DNA from: Arcicella aurantiaca
GTDB lineage: Bacteria > Bacteroidota > Bacteroidia > Cytophagales > Spirosomataceae
DNA: 59,389 nt
NCBI RefSeq assembly: GCF_003148625.1
Contig: NZ_QGGO01000034.1
Coordinates: forward strand, 1 to 59,389
Direction of reading: 5' to 3'
Below, one piece after another: positions 27,719 to 35,809 of the stretch; the first letter of the stretch is position 1; every line of letters begins with the position of its first letter. The notes under the pieces were generated by a model. It was not told where the DNA came from and made no database searches. It saw only the letters and a list, made by a program, of their open reading frames with translations. The translations under genes were made by a program, and so were the position numbers.

Positions 27719-28360
27719 ATGTATATTTCAAAACAACGACAAATCAAGAAAGATATGAAGCTCTTGATTGTCAATACTATTTTAGATGTTTTTAAAGATG
27801 AAAATATTAAAGATATTTCGGTAAGGACTCTCGCAAATAAAATAAATTATAGCCCTGCAACCATTTATCTATATTTCAAAAATAAAAACGAGATATTATC
27901 TGCCGTAAGTCAACGAGGATTTTGGATGCTACTATTGAAGACAAAATCCAGAATAAATACAGCAAAAAATACCTTAGAGAAACTATACTTACAGGGCAAT
28001 GAATATGTTGATTTTGCCTTAGAGAATCCTCAAATCTATGAATTAATGTTTCTTGAAGAGGTTTATAACGAGCAAATTGATTTTTTAAGTGGGAAAAATT
28101 ATAAACAAGAATACAATGATTTGTTATATCAGTTATTAGAAGAATCTGTGCAACAGAAAATCATTGAGCATAGCCAAATAGAAATAATTATATCGAATTG
28201 GCACGCCTTTTTACATGGTTATTCGTGCCTTAGAATAAAAAATAGAATGTGTGAGCCTGAAAATATTATTCAGTTTGAAAACACGGACAAAAAAATAATT
28301 GCTTCCTTTTTTGAGCTTTTAAATCAAAGATACTTTCAAAAAAACTTTCATAATAATTAA
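27719..28360 (+). CDS. TetR/AcrR-family transcriptional regulator
   Basis: Starting at the ATG at 27719 gives 213 residues; an upstream ATG at 27671 would lie before and inside the terminator hairpin. The N-terminal HTH reads IKDISVRTLANKINYSPATI then YLYFKNKNEIL, a clear TetR signature. The C-terminal ligand-binding part is helical (a WHG-like segment contains WHAFLHGYSCLR). It is convergent with the Crp-type gene, 14 bases apart. It lies about 1 kb before the biosynthetic cluster and is a candidate regulator of it or of its export genes. The ligand is unknown. Confidence 0.85.
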   Translation: MYISKQRQIKKDMKLLIVNTILDVFKDENIKDISVRTLANKINYSPATIYLYFKNKNEILSAVSQRGFWMLLLKTKSRINTAKNTLEKLYLQGNEYVDFALENPQIYELMFLEEVYNEQIDFLSGKNYKQEYNDLLYQLLEESVQQKIIEHSQIEIIISNWHAFLHGYSCLRIKNRMCEPENIIQFENTDKKIIASFFELLNQRYFQKNFHNN

Positions 28361-28374
28361 ATCTCAACACCTAC

Positions 28375-28968
28375 TTAAATTCCTTTCTCTTGCATTTTTT
28401 TCCTGATTCTGCTTAATGTTTCGGGTTTGATATTTAAGTAGGAGGCAATCATATATTGAGGAACAAAATTATGAAGTTCAGGCATTTTTTTTAATAAACT
28501 TATGTATCGTTCTTCAGCAGATTCAAAGAGTAAAGACTCTGTACGTTGAATAAGGGCAATGTAAATGCCTTCCGTAATTTTGCGTCCTAATCGTTCGAAA
28601 GTTTTTGAGTTCTCATAAATCGCCTGTAAATCTTGATAATTAATCAAAACGGCTTCCACTTCTGTGAGGGCATCAATATTTAATAATGCAGGACTTTGGG
28701 TAAGAAAACTTTTATAGTCTGAGGCAAAATCATTATTAAAGAAAAAATTACCAATTCGTTCTTCACCATCGACTAAATAAAAATATCGGATAATTCCTTT
28801 GTTTACAAAAATAATATTCTGACAAGGTTGCCCATTTTTTAATAAAAAATCTCCTTTTTGAAAAGTTTTGAAAGTCAACGTTTTTTTTAAAATCTGACAT
28901 TCTTCATTATCCATTTTCACAACATAATTTAGAATGTTCACTAATTTTTCGAAGGCTAATTCTTTCAT
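28375..28968 (-). CDS. Crp/Fnr-family regulator
   Basis: The 197-residue protein has a cyclic-nucleotide-binding-like beta-barrel (residues about 20-120: FQKGDFLLKNGQPCQNIIFVNKG). A shortened C-terminal HTH follows (VPQYMIASYLNIKPETLSRIRKK), typical of Bacteroidota Crp-like proteins with few known targets. There is no iron-sulfur Cys set like Fnr. It is transcribed divergently from the biosynthetic cluster across a 387-base region with two perfect palindromes next to its own start, so it may regulate both directions. Confidence 0.88.
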   Translation of the reverse strand: MKELAFEKLVNILNYVVKMDNEECQILKKTLTFKTFQKGDFLLKNGQPCQNIIFVNKGIIRYFYLVDGEERIGNFFFNNDFASDYKSFLTQSPALLNIDALTEVEAVLINYQDLQAIYENSKTFERLGRKITEGIYIALIQRTESLLFESAEERYISLLKKMPELHNFVPQYMIASYLNIKPETLSRIRKKMQEKGI

Positions 28969-29003
28969 TTTTAAGTTTTTGAGGTAAAAAAATTGATATT
29001 ACT

Positions 29004-29030
29004 AATAATATTATTTTTAATAATATTATT
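29004..29030. promoter_or_regulatory. Tandem perfect 12-bp palindromes (candidate operator)
   Basis: AATAATATTATT occurs at 29004-29015 and 29019-29030, separated by three bases. Each is its own reverse complement. They lie 36 bases upstream of the Crp/Fnr-type start and about 330 bases before the aryl-CoA ligase. The rest of the 28969-29355 gap shows nothing else that I can name. The AT-only composition makes chance more likely than for a mixed palindrome. Confidence 0.45.
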
Positions 29031-29355
29031 CTCCAAAATAATATAGGTTCTGAAATTTTAGAGCTTTATTTTTGTGTCAAAGATAAAGGAACAACTTTTA
29101 GTATATAATAAAAAGTTGAAACTTACCTCGAATAAATTTTAAGACCTGTTTATAATATTTTCCCAGTAGTTTCTCCTAATTGTAAATCAAGAATCGAATT
29201 ACTTTCACTTACGAACCACAGACTGTTATTAATAATTTTAAACTTTAAGTGTGAATAATATTGATGAATGTTATCATGTTATTTTCATACTTCGTAAAGT
29301 TTTTTGCTCTCCCCAAAAGGAGAAATACCTTCTAAATCATATTAATAATAAAGCT

Positions 29356-30927
29356 ATGTTAAAAAGTGCAACGCTAAATTTAGCGGAGATTTTACTTCGT
29401 AAATCAGATAGAATGTCTGATGATTCGCCCTCAGTAATTTTTGAAGAAGATATTTATACTCGAAGGCAAATTAGAAATGCAACCGAAAAGTTAGGGGCTT
29501 ATTTAGAAAGTAAGTACATTACGCCCGATGACAGAGTTATTCTGTTGTTGAATGACACGCCCTTTTTTGTTGTTGCTTTTTTAGCTGTAATTAGTGTGGG
29601 GGCAATTCCAGTACCAATTAACCCAAAAATCTCAGTTGAATCTTTAGACGCCATTTTGCAAGACTCACGACCAAGAGGAATTTTTGTTGAAGAATGCGAA
29701 TTGAAACGTTTAATTCAAGTTTCTAATTTGGAAATTTTTAAGGAAAATATCTTTGTTCAAGATAAATTTTCGAGCCAAAAAATAGAACATTCTTACAATT
29801 CTCTATTACCACATTGGGAAACTAAAAACCTTTCTGATAAATTTAACTATTATCACAAGAAACCCGAAAGTGTAGCATTTTGGCAATATACTTCTGGCAC
29901 AACGGGTTTTCCTAAAGCAGTCATGCACACACAAGAAGTGATGTTGCACAATACGGAACAGTTCGCTAAAAACACACTTCATATCAATTCTAAAGACATT
30001 ATTTTGTCTGTCCCAAAAATGTTCTTTGGATACGGTTTAGGCAATAGTTTGTTTTTCCCACTTTTAACGGGTAGTACAGTTATCTTAGAAGCAGGTTGGT
30101 TTGATGTTGAAGAATTGATTGAAAACATTGATTTCCATGCACCAACCGTACTTTTTGCAGTTCCGAAGGTTTATAGTTTGATTCTAAAAAAGGCAGATAC
30201 ACTTCGTAAAGGAGTGTTTGATTCTGTAAGATTATTTTATTCGGCGGGTTCTCATTTACCCAAAAGTTTGAATGAGCGTTGGGAAAAACATTTTGGAAAG
30301 CCCATCTTAGACGGCATTGGCTCTACCGAAATAGGTCATGTTTTTATCTCGAATAACATTGAAAATCCTTTGAAAGGAAAAACTGGTTTTCCTGTAAATG
30401 GTTATGAAGTAAAAATCTGTGATGAAAATTGTAATATCGTTAATAATCAAGAAGTTGGCGAATTATGGGTAAAACCAAATTATAAACTTTTAGGATATTG
30501 GGAAAACAATTCGGCAACTTTACAAAAATACTGCAATGGCTGGTACAAGAGTGGCGACTTATTTATGAAAAATATTGATAATTCTTTTTCTTATGTTGGT
30601 AGGGCAGACGATTTATTTAAAGTCAATGGACGATGGATTGCTCCCTTAGAAATTGAACAAGCAATCTTGACAAACTTTGAGATAATAGAAGACGCCGCTT
30701 TGATTGGTGTACAAGATGAAGATGAAAATGAAATACCAGTGATGTATTTGCAAACGGCTTTTGACGATGATACCCTCAACTCAAAAATTAATCAATATCT
30801 CGTAAATCATTTTGAAAGATATAAAATTCCTTATACGTATATACAAAAGCGTGAGTTTCCAAGAAATGAAAATGGGAAGCTTTTACGGAAAAAATTAGCC
30901 CTCAGTTACCAACAAAAAACAGCTTAA
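29356..30927 (+). CDS. Benzoate-CoA-ligase-like aryl acid activating enzyme
   Basis: I chose the ATG at 29356 (523 residues), where family similarity begins; an upstream ATG at 29251 adds 35 unlike residues. Motifs of the adenylate-forming superfamily are present: P-loop YTSGTTGFPK (178-187), GIGSTE (320-325), YKSGDLF, GRADDLFKVNGRWIAP and the C-terminal lysine in NENGKLLRK. The segment KMFFGYGLGNSLFFP is characteristic of benzoate-CoA ligases rather than fatty acyl or 4-coumarate ligases. It should activate an aromatic acid such as benzoate, hydroxybenzoate or aminobenzoate, and load CoA or the cluster ACP to prime chain synthesis. It is the first gene of the cluster. The substrate is not fixed by sequence. 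Confidence 0.88.
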   Translation: MLKSATLNLAEILLRKSDRMSDDSPSVIFEEDIYTRRQIRNATEKLGAYLESKYITPDDRVILLLNDTPFFVVAFLAVISVGAIPVPINPKISVESLDAILQDSRPRGIFVEECELKRLIQVSNLEIFKENIFVQDKFSSQKIEHSYNSLLPHWETKNLSDKFNYYHKKPESVAFWQYTSGTTGFPKAVMHTQEVMLHNTEQFAKNTLHINSKDIILSVPKMFFGYGLGNSLFFPLLTGSTVILEAGWFDVEELIENIDFHAPTVLFAVPKVYSLILKKADTLRKGVFDSVRLFYSAGSHLPKSLNERWEKHFGKPILDGIGSTEIGHVFISNNIENPLKGKTGFPVNGYEVKICDENCNIVNNQEVGELWVKPNYKLLGYWENNSATLQKYCNGWYKSGDLFMKNIDNSFSYVGRADDLFKVNGRWIAPLEIEQAILTNFEIIEDAALIGVQDEDENEIPVMYLQTAFDDDTLNSKINQYLVNHFERYKIPYTYIQKREFPRNENGKLLRKKLALSYQQKTA

Positions 30928-30947
30928 AATTTAATATCTCTAAGTCT

Positions 30948-31916
30948 ATGAAAATTATTGCCGCAGGAACTTATTTTCCAAGTTTGGAAATAAATGCCTA
31001 TGCACATTTAAGAGACAAACCATATTATTGTGAACGCCCAAAAGCTTCGGATGATGATTTGATGGTTGAAATTGCTCTGCCAGTATGTGAGCGAGTTCTG
31101 GAAGAAGGGAACACCCTTCCGAATGAATTGGACATGATACTCAGTATCTCCATTAGTCCAGACCATTTATTTAAAACAAAAGACATGGCTGCCCCTCGTT
31201 TGTGTCACCCACTTCAACGAGAATTAGGAGCAAACAATGCCTTTGTTTTTGATATTATTGATGCAGATTGGACTTCTGCTTTGGAAATTGCCGAAGGTTT
31301 TTTAGCACAATTAGATTATCAAAAGATATTGATTGTCAGAACTGAAGTAACGGCATTATCAGTATTACCAGACCCAGAATCAGGTTTTGATTTTGTAGAT
31401 GGGGTAGGAGTGCTTTTAATCGAAAAATCTTCCCATAAAATCAATACTGAATATTTGCCTTTAGCCTATGAAAATATGGGTCATGCAACTTTTACAATGC
31501 TTACGCCAGAAGAAATGTCGAGAGGAAAATTGAAAGGCTCATTTCATTTGAATTATAATCCAAATTTAGTTCAAATGTTAAATCTGCGAGCGGTTCAGTT
31601 AATAGATAAATTTATGCTTACTGAAAAAGAAGATTTTGAGCTCATCGTTGAGTCATGGTTGCCCAAACATGGCGAAAGTCTTAATCGTTGGAAACACCTT
31701 TATCAAAATTTAGGAGCATTTACATTGCCCGCTTTTATCGAAGAAAAACTCAGACAGAGCCGAAGTTTAGGAATTAGTGACGTATCAGAAGAATTAATAT
31801 TATCGGTAACGCTCAACCCCTTCACGATGCGATATGGAGGACAAATACTCCGAATAGCTCCCGTTTTGGCAACTTCGGAATTAGTAACCATGTCTCCAGA
31901 ATCTATTTTTTGTTAA
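30948..31916 (+). CDS. KAS III-like protein lacking the catalytic Cys and His
   Basis: The 322-residue protein has the thiolase-fold layout of KAS III, with DMILSISISPDH and FVFDIIDADWTSALEIAEGFL. At the position of the active-site Cys (normally A-C-S/T-G) it has D107 (DADWTS). The C-terminal half lacks the HQP and GN-S motifs that carry His and Asn. It therefore cannot act as a normal condensing enzyme. It lies four bases before a second KAS III-like gene, so a non-catalytic partner of a heterodimer or an acyltransferase-like role is plausible. Family assignment comes from the N-terminal pattern and context. Confidence 0.75.
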   Translation: MKIIAAGTYFPSLEINAYAHLRDKPYYCERPKASDDDLMVEIALPVCERVLEEGNTLPNELDMILSISISPDHLFKTKDMAAPRLCHPLQRELGANNAFVFDIIDADWTSALEIAEGFLAQLDYQKILIVRTEVTALSVLPDPESGFDFVDGVGVLLIEKSSHKINTEYLPLAYENMGHATFTMLTPEEMSRGKLKGSFHLNYNPNLVQMLNLRAVQLIDKFMLTEKEDFELIVESWLPKHGESLNRWKHLYQNLGAFTLPAFIEEKLRQSRSLGISDVSEELILSVTLNPFTMRYGGQILRIAPVLATSELVTMSPESIFC

Positions 31917-31920
31917 AAAT

Positions 31921-32958
31921 ATGCAACACATTTCAATCAAGAGTTTATCAACTGCCATGCCTCAAAATCATGTCAGTAATGAAGTTCCCCCGTATAGTTT
32001 ACTACCCAATTTACCCCCCAATTGGTGGCGTTTTTGGGGAATCAAAGGGCGTTATTTAATCAACCGAGATGCAGGAGAAACCGCAGAATCTTTGGCAGTC
32101 AGAGCCTGTCATAGTGCTATCAAAAATAGTGGATTAGCTCCCGAAGAAATAGATTTAATCATTTGTAATAGCACCTGTTTTGTAGGTTGGGGTGAAGAAA
32201 GAAACAAAGCTTTTCCACGCTTGGCAGATAGAATGAGTAAAGTTTTGGGTTGTACAAAAGCACTCACAATGGACATTGAACAGGAATGTATTACGTTTTT
32301 GATTGCGATGCAAATTGCCAGTAATTATATCAGTACGGGAAAATATAAAAACGTTTTGGTATGCTCGGCTGAATATATCTCTGGCGTATTGGACTTCTCG
32401 GATAAATCGTGTAGTACATTTGGCGACGGAGCAGCGGCGGCAATTTTGAGTCATGAACAAGATAATGGGACGCTTCTTGCATCTGCTTATAGTAGCAATG
32501 CTGATTTTTATGAGTTGGCAACCGTAAAATGGCAATTCCCAGAAAATAAGGCTAATCCAGAACCGAAAGACTATTGGTCATACTTTACACTCGACAGTAA
32601 TGCACCTGCTGAAATGCAAAAATTCGTTCCAACAGGCGTACCAACCATTGTAAATAAAGCCTTAAAGAAAACCCATTTGAATGTTGCAGATATAGATTTT
32701 TTCGTATTTCATCAACCTTCAAAAATATTAGTAAATCTTTGGGCAAATGGTTTAGACATCGACGAAGACAAATTTTTGCTTACCCTTGAAGATTACGGTT
32801 GTATGGTGTCGGTATCAATGCCTGTGACATTGGCAGAATCCATCAAGCAAAATAAAATAAAATCAGGAGATAAAATAGTTATCGCAGGAGCAGCCACAGG
32901 TTGGGGGTTTGGCGCTCAAGTGTGGCAAATCGGCAATGTTTGTGTGGCAGAAGCCTAA
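31921..32958 (+). CDS. KAS III-like synthase or acyltransferase with altered triad
   Basis: The 345-residue protein keeps C123 (MDIEQECITFLIAM) and H264 (FFVFHQPSK). At the catalytic Asn position (normally GN-x-S) it reads YGCMVSVSMP, giving C294. The GDGAAAAIL and GAATGWGFGAQVW motifs are typical of KAS III. It may form a pair with the preceding Cys-less homologue. It could condense an aryl- or acyl-CoA with malonyl-ACP, or act as an acyltransferase making a C-O or C-C bond, as some altered-triad KAS III enzymes do. It resembles but is not clearly DarB, the dialkylresorcinol synthase. Confidence 0.8.
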   Translation: MQHISIKSLSTAMPQNHVSNEVPPYSLLPNLPPNWWRFWGIKGRYLINRDAGETAESLAVRACHSAIKNSGLAPEEIDLIICNSTCFVGWGEERNKAFPRLADRMSKVLGCTKALTMDIEQECITFLIAMQIASNYISTGKYKNVLVCSAEYISGVLDFSDKSCSTFGDGAAAAILSHEQDNGTLLASAYSSNADFYELATVKWQFPENKANPEPKDYWSYFTLDSNAPAEMQKFVPTGVPTIVNKALKKTHLNVADIDFFVFHQPSKILVNLWANGLDIDEDKFLLTLEDYGCMVSVSMPVTLAESIKQNKIKSGDKIVIAGAATGWGFGAQVWQIGNVCVAEA

Positions 32959-33093
32959 AATAAGTACAGTGACGATTTAAGAACGGTTTGCCGTAGTGGA
33001 AAACCATAAAAATGAATTGGTTGGTTATTTATACCCACTTATCAGAACCCTTAGAAGGGTTAAGTAAAGTATGACATATCTTTTTGGAGTTGG

Positions 33094-33138
33094 AACTTCC
33101 CGAAATAACTCCGTTAGGGGTTAAACTTTCGGGAAGTT
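33094..33138. repeat. Hairpin A: AACTTCCCGAAA / TTTCGGGAAGTT
   Basis: Perfect 12-bp arms at 33094-33105 and 33127-33138 enclose 21 bases. The same arms recur, lengthened, in hairpin B 90 bases downstream. Confidence 0.7.
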
Positions 33139-33226
33139 GAGCCAAATTATTAAATTTTACTTCTAATAAGTACAGTGTTTAATAAATTTTCTAAATAATT
33201 TTTATCCTAAAATCTTTGATTGTGGG

Positions 33227-33259
33227 AACTTCCCGAAAGTTTTAAACTTTCGGGAAGTT
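33227..33259. repeat. Hairpin B: 16-bp perfect palindrome upstream of the ACP gene
   Basis: AACTTCCCGAAAGTTT (33227-33242) and its exact complement (33244-33259) are separated by one base. It lies 90 bases before the ACP ATG. It could be an operator for a dimeric regulator or an mRNA stem; the repeat with hairpin A suggests paired binding sites or a small repeat family. Confidence 0.7.
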
Positions 33260-33348
33260 GAAATAACTTATTAAACAGTGTATTTAAACTCCTAAAACTG
33301 TTCAAAAATCATATAAATAAATTCAATAATAATCTAAACAAAATTAAC

Positions 33349-33615
33349 ATGGAAACGTCAGAAAAATTTGACCTTATTTTCTCAGAAGTAGCAGAAATGC
33401 TTTCAGAAGTGGCAGAATGCCCTGTAAGTGATGTAAAAATAGACAGCGACTTGCCAAACGAATTGGGCATTAACTCGTTGATGGGCTTAGAAATTTTAGT
33501 AATGATTGAACGCAAGTACAAGGTAAAATTGAAAGAGGAAGATTTAGTAAAAATGACTACTCCACGCATCATGGTCGAGATGTTATTACCTCATGTACAA
33601 GTAGCCGTTGCATAA
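33349..33615 (+). CDS. Acyl carrier protein of the biosynthetic cluster
   Basis: The 88-residue protein has the four-helix ACP pattern. The attachment serine is S43 in ELGINSLMGLEI, where the usual DSL motif reads NSL. The chain is acidic with the conserved LGINS-LEI spacing. It should carry the growing chain after modification by the phosphopantetheinyl transferase at the end of the operon. It is the only carrier protein in the cluster that I can see. The Asp-to-Asn change next to the serine may tune partner choice. Confidence 0.92.
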   Translation: METSEKFDLIFSEVAEMLSEVAECPVSDVKIDSDLPNELGINSLMGLEILVMIERKYKVKLKEEDLVKMTTPRIMVEMLLPHVQVAVA

Positions 33616-33845
33616 TGAAACGTAATAAAACTATCGCAACTATTATGTTTGTGGTGGCAATGATTTTCTTTCATTATCATTCAACAGGACATTATTTGTG
33701 GGCTTTATTGGGTATCAAAACGCCTTATCCATTAGACCCCGTAGAAGGTTGGTGGGCTTTTTTGAAAGGCGTTTTGCCAGTAGTAGCCTTATGGATTATC
33801 TTTTTTGCAGGGGTTATTTCCAAAAACAAAAAAACGATACTTTAA
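33615..33845 (+). CDS. Small membrane protein, two transmembrane segments
   Basis: The 76-residue protein starts one base inside the ACP stop (TAATG), indicating translational coupling. It has a hydrophobic helix at residues about 8-28 and another at about 48-68, with PYPLDPVEGWWAF between them and a basic C-terminus. I recognise no family. Its position between ACP and the oxidoreductases suggests a membrane-anchoring or assembly role for the synthase. Confidence 0.65.
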   Translation: MKRNKTIATIMFVVAMIFFHYHSTGHYLWALLGIKTPYPLDPVEGWWAFLKGVLPVVALWIIFFAGVISKNKKTIL

Positions 33846-33846
33846 T

Positions 33847-34257
33847 ATGACTTTTCCCCCAAGTTTTCAAGTTTTCATCTGGGTAATGATGGGAGCTTTA
33901 GGAGTAAGTTGTTCGGTGATTTTTTCTTTTATTTCTTGGAATTGGTTACAGTCAGGACAAACAAAAACAGGCTCAGAACCACGTTCAAACTTTACATTTT
34001 TGGGCTATGCCTTCCTTTTTGCCAGTGGTCTGATGTGCTGTGGTATTGCTGGCCCTCCGGGTTATGCCCTCAGCGACGACCCAAATTTGGTGAATAAAGT
34101 TTGGATATTGCGTGCTTCGGGACTTTCATTGGTATTGTCATTAATTGCTTGGATTTGTATCCTGATTGGTCAGCGAATTTCAATGAAAAGAAATAATCAA
34201 AATGCCCAAAGAATTGAACAATTAGAAAAAAGTATTCAAGAACTTCAAAACGTATGA
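33847..34257 (+). CDS. Small membrane protein with C-terminal coiled coil
   Basis: I start at the ATG at 33847, just after the previous stop; an ATG at 33805 inside that gene is less likely. The 136-residue protein has hydrophobic segments near residues 6-30, 53-72 and 88-112. A charged helix follows (RNNQNAQRIEQLEKSIQELQ) likely to form a coiled coil. No family recognised. It probably works with the preceding small protein at the inner membrane. Confidence 0.65.
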   Translation: MTFPPSFQVFIWVMMGALGVSCSVIFSFISWNWLQSGQTKTGSEPRSNFTFLGYAFLFASGLMCCGIAGPPGYALSDDPNLVNKVWILRASGLSLVLSLIAWICILIGQRISMKRNNQNAQRIEQLEKSIQELQNV

Positions 34258-34261
34258 TTCA

Positions 34262-35755
34262 ATGAAAATAGTTGAAGTTGATGAGTTAATAATAGGGGCG
34301 GGCTTGGCTGGACTAACATTTGGTAATACTTCAATTTCTGATGATTATTCTGTGGCAATTGCTGAAATGCACTTTAAAGCAGGAGGTTATGCTACCAATT
34401 TTAGAAGAATCAAAAACACCGTAGCCTTTGATTGTAGCCAACACAAAATTACGGGTTTGGGCGAAAACGGAAATCTCAGAAATGCCTTACAAAGAGCTGG
34501 ATTGTGGGATAAACTACAATTTAGATATTTTGACGAATTGACGACGGTTTGCATAAAAGGTCAGAAAATTGATTTACCAGCAGATTCAGCAGGAATCAAA
34601 GCAACACTTTTGAGGTATTTTCCAAGTCAAAAAGAAGGTATTGAAAAGCTTTTTGAGGATATTCAAACACATGGTTATCAAAATTATATGTTTGCCAGAA
34701 TGTTATTAGGTGAGTACGAAATAAATCGCTACTTATTGACCGATGGCAGAAAATTATCGAACATAACTACTCGTGAGTATTTCAATCGTTTGTTCAATGA
34801 CCCAATCATTATTGAGGTCATGAGTTCGATAGCCATTTATTTAGGAGCAGTTGCTCACGAAGCCAACGCATTTTATTTTTTGCATTATCTCTATGCGGCT
34901 TTTGAAACTAAAGCTGGATATGTTGAAGGTACTTCACAGGTATTGGCGGATACTTTAGCAAATGCCTTTAAAGAAAGAGGCGGGCAGATATTTTACAGAA
35001 ATCCCATTTTGAGTATTGATGTAAAAGGCGATAGAATTATGGCGGTTAATGCACAAAAATGTACATTTTTAACGCATAAAATTGTGGCTACTTGTTCGCC
35101 CCATATCCTAATGAAAATGTTACCCCAAGACTGTATTCCTGATTCTTTTCAAGAAAGCTTAGATAATCTAAAAATTGGTTGGGGACATATCAGTGTGTAT
35201 TTGATTTTAGACCAAGCTCCTGAACTATTGGGTCTTGATAAATCAGAATATCTTTTGGTTAATCATTTGGGCGATAACCTCAATGAAAAACAATTGAATG
35301 ATGATACTCGCTATCAGCAATTTACGTTGAGTGTCACCAATTATCACTTATTAGATGCTCAAAGCGGTTTTGCGGTTCAATTAACCATTCTTGACCATAA
35401 AGGTCAATGGTTTGACCTCGACAAAGATGCTTATTTGATTGAAAAAAAACGCATAGAAAACCTTTTGATTGAAAGAGCTTTAAACACATTTCCTGACATG
35501 GAAGGGCATATTGTTTTCAAAGAAACGTCAACGCCCCGAACCAATTTTAGATACACAAATTCGCCTGAAGGTTCAGCTTTTGGATACAAGGTTTTACCTC
35601 GTGAAAATACCCGTTTCTTATATAATCCGCCCATTCAAGGATTAAAATTTGTGGGCGGTTGGAGTACAGGCCCGGGTTACGAAACCAGTATGTGCTTAGG
35701 CTTTACGCACGCCATGTTGGAAAAACGAAAGCGTGTAGAAGAGCTTGTTGTATAA
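34262..35755 (+). CDS. CrtI/CrtISO-like FAD-dependent oxidoreductase
   Basis: The 497-residue protein has an N-terminal dinucleotide-binding motif (LIIGAGLAGLTFG) and the GGYATNFRR segment of phytoene desaturase/retinol saturase relatives. The C-terminal FAD-binding motif is KFVGGWSTGPGYETSMCLGF. There is no carotenoid pathway in the window. In this setting it could desaturate or isomerise a polyene chain, or introduce double bonds into the acyl product. CrtI-like enzymes also occur in ladderane-type lipid clusters, so a lipid product is an alternative to a pigment. Confidence 0.82.
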   Translation: MKIVEVDELIIGAGLAGLTFGNTSISDDYSVAIAEMHFKAGGYATNFRRIKNTVAFDCSQHKITGLGENGNLRNALQRAGLWDKLQFRYFDELTTVCIKGQKIDLPADSAGIKATLLRYFPSQKEGIEKLFEDIQTHGYQNYMFARMLLGEYEINRYLLTDGRKLSNITTREYFNRLFNDPIIIEVMSSIAIYLGAVAHEANAFYFLHYLYAAFETKAGYVEGTSQVLADTLANAFKERGGQIFYRNPILSIDVKGDRIMAVNAQKCTFLTHKIVATCSPHILMKMLPQDCIPDSFQESLDNLKIGWGHISVYLILDQAPELLGLDKSEYLLVNHLGDNLNEKQLNDDTRYQQFTLSVTNYHLLDAQSGFAVQLTILDHKGQWFDLDKDAYLIEKKRIENLLIERALNTFPDMEGHIVFKETSTPRTNFRYTNSPEGSAFGYKVLPRENTRFLYNPPIQGLKFVGGWSTGPGYETSMCLGFTHAMLEKRKRVEELVV

Positions 35756-35809
35756 TAAATTGACATTTCAAAGACTTACATTTTACCGTTAAACTATTCT
35801 AAATCAATT

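Larger units (their letters stand above)
32959..33348. other. Intergenic region inside the biosynthetic cluster with several hairpins
   Basis: These 390 bases are the only long gap in the cluster. They contain a block shared with 9153 (ACAGTGACGATTTAAGAA), a short AACCCTT/AAGGGTT hairpin near 33053, two hairpins built on AACTTCCCGAAA, and then an AT-rich stretch before the ACP start. It probably separates a three-gene starter unit from the long ACP operon and carries that operon's promoter. The best -7 candidate, AATCTTTG at about 33212, has one mismatch and lies before the second hairpin. Confidence 0.5.

Noticed and set aside
32155-32535. 126-codon minus-strand open frame within the second KAS III gene
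   Set aside because: It lies wholly opposite a conserved gene and shows no domain pattern, so it is a shadow frame.
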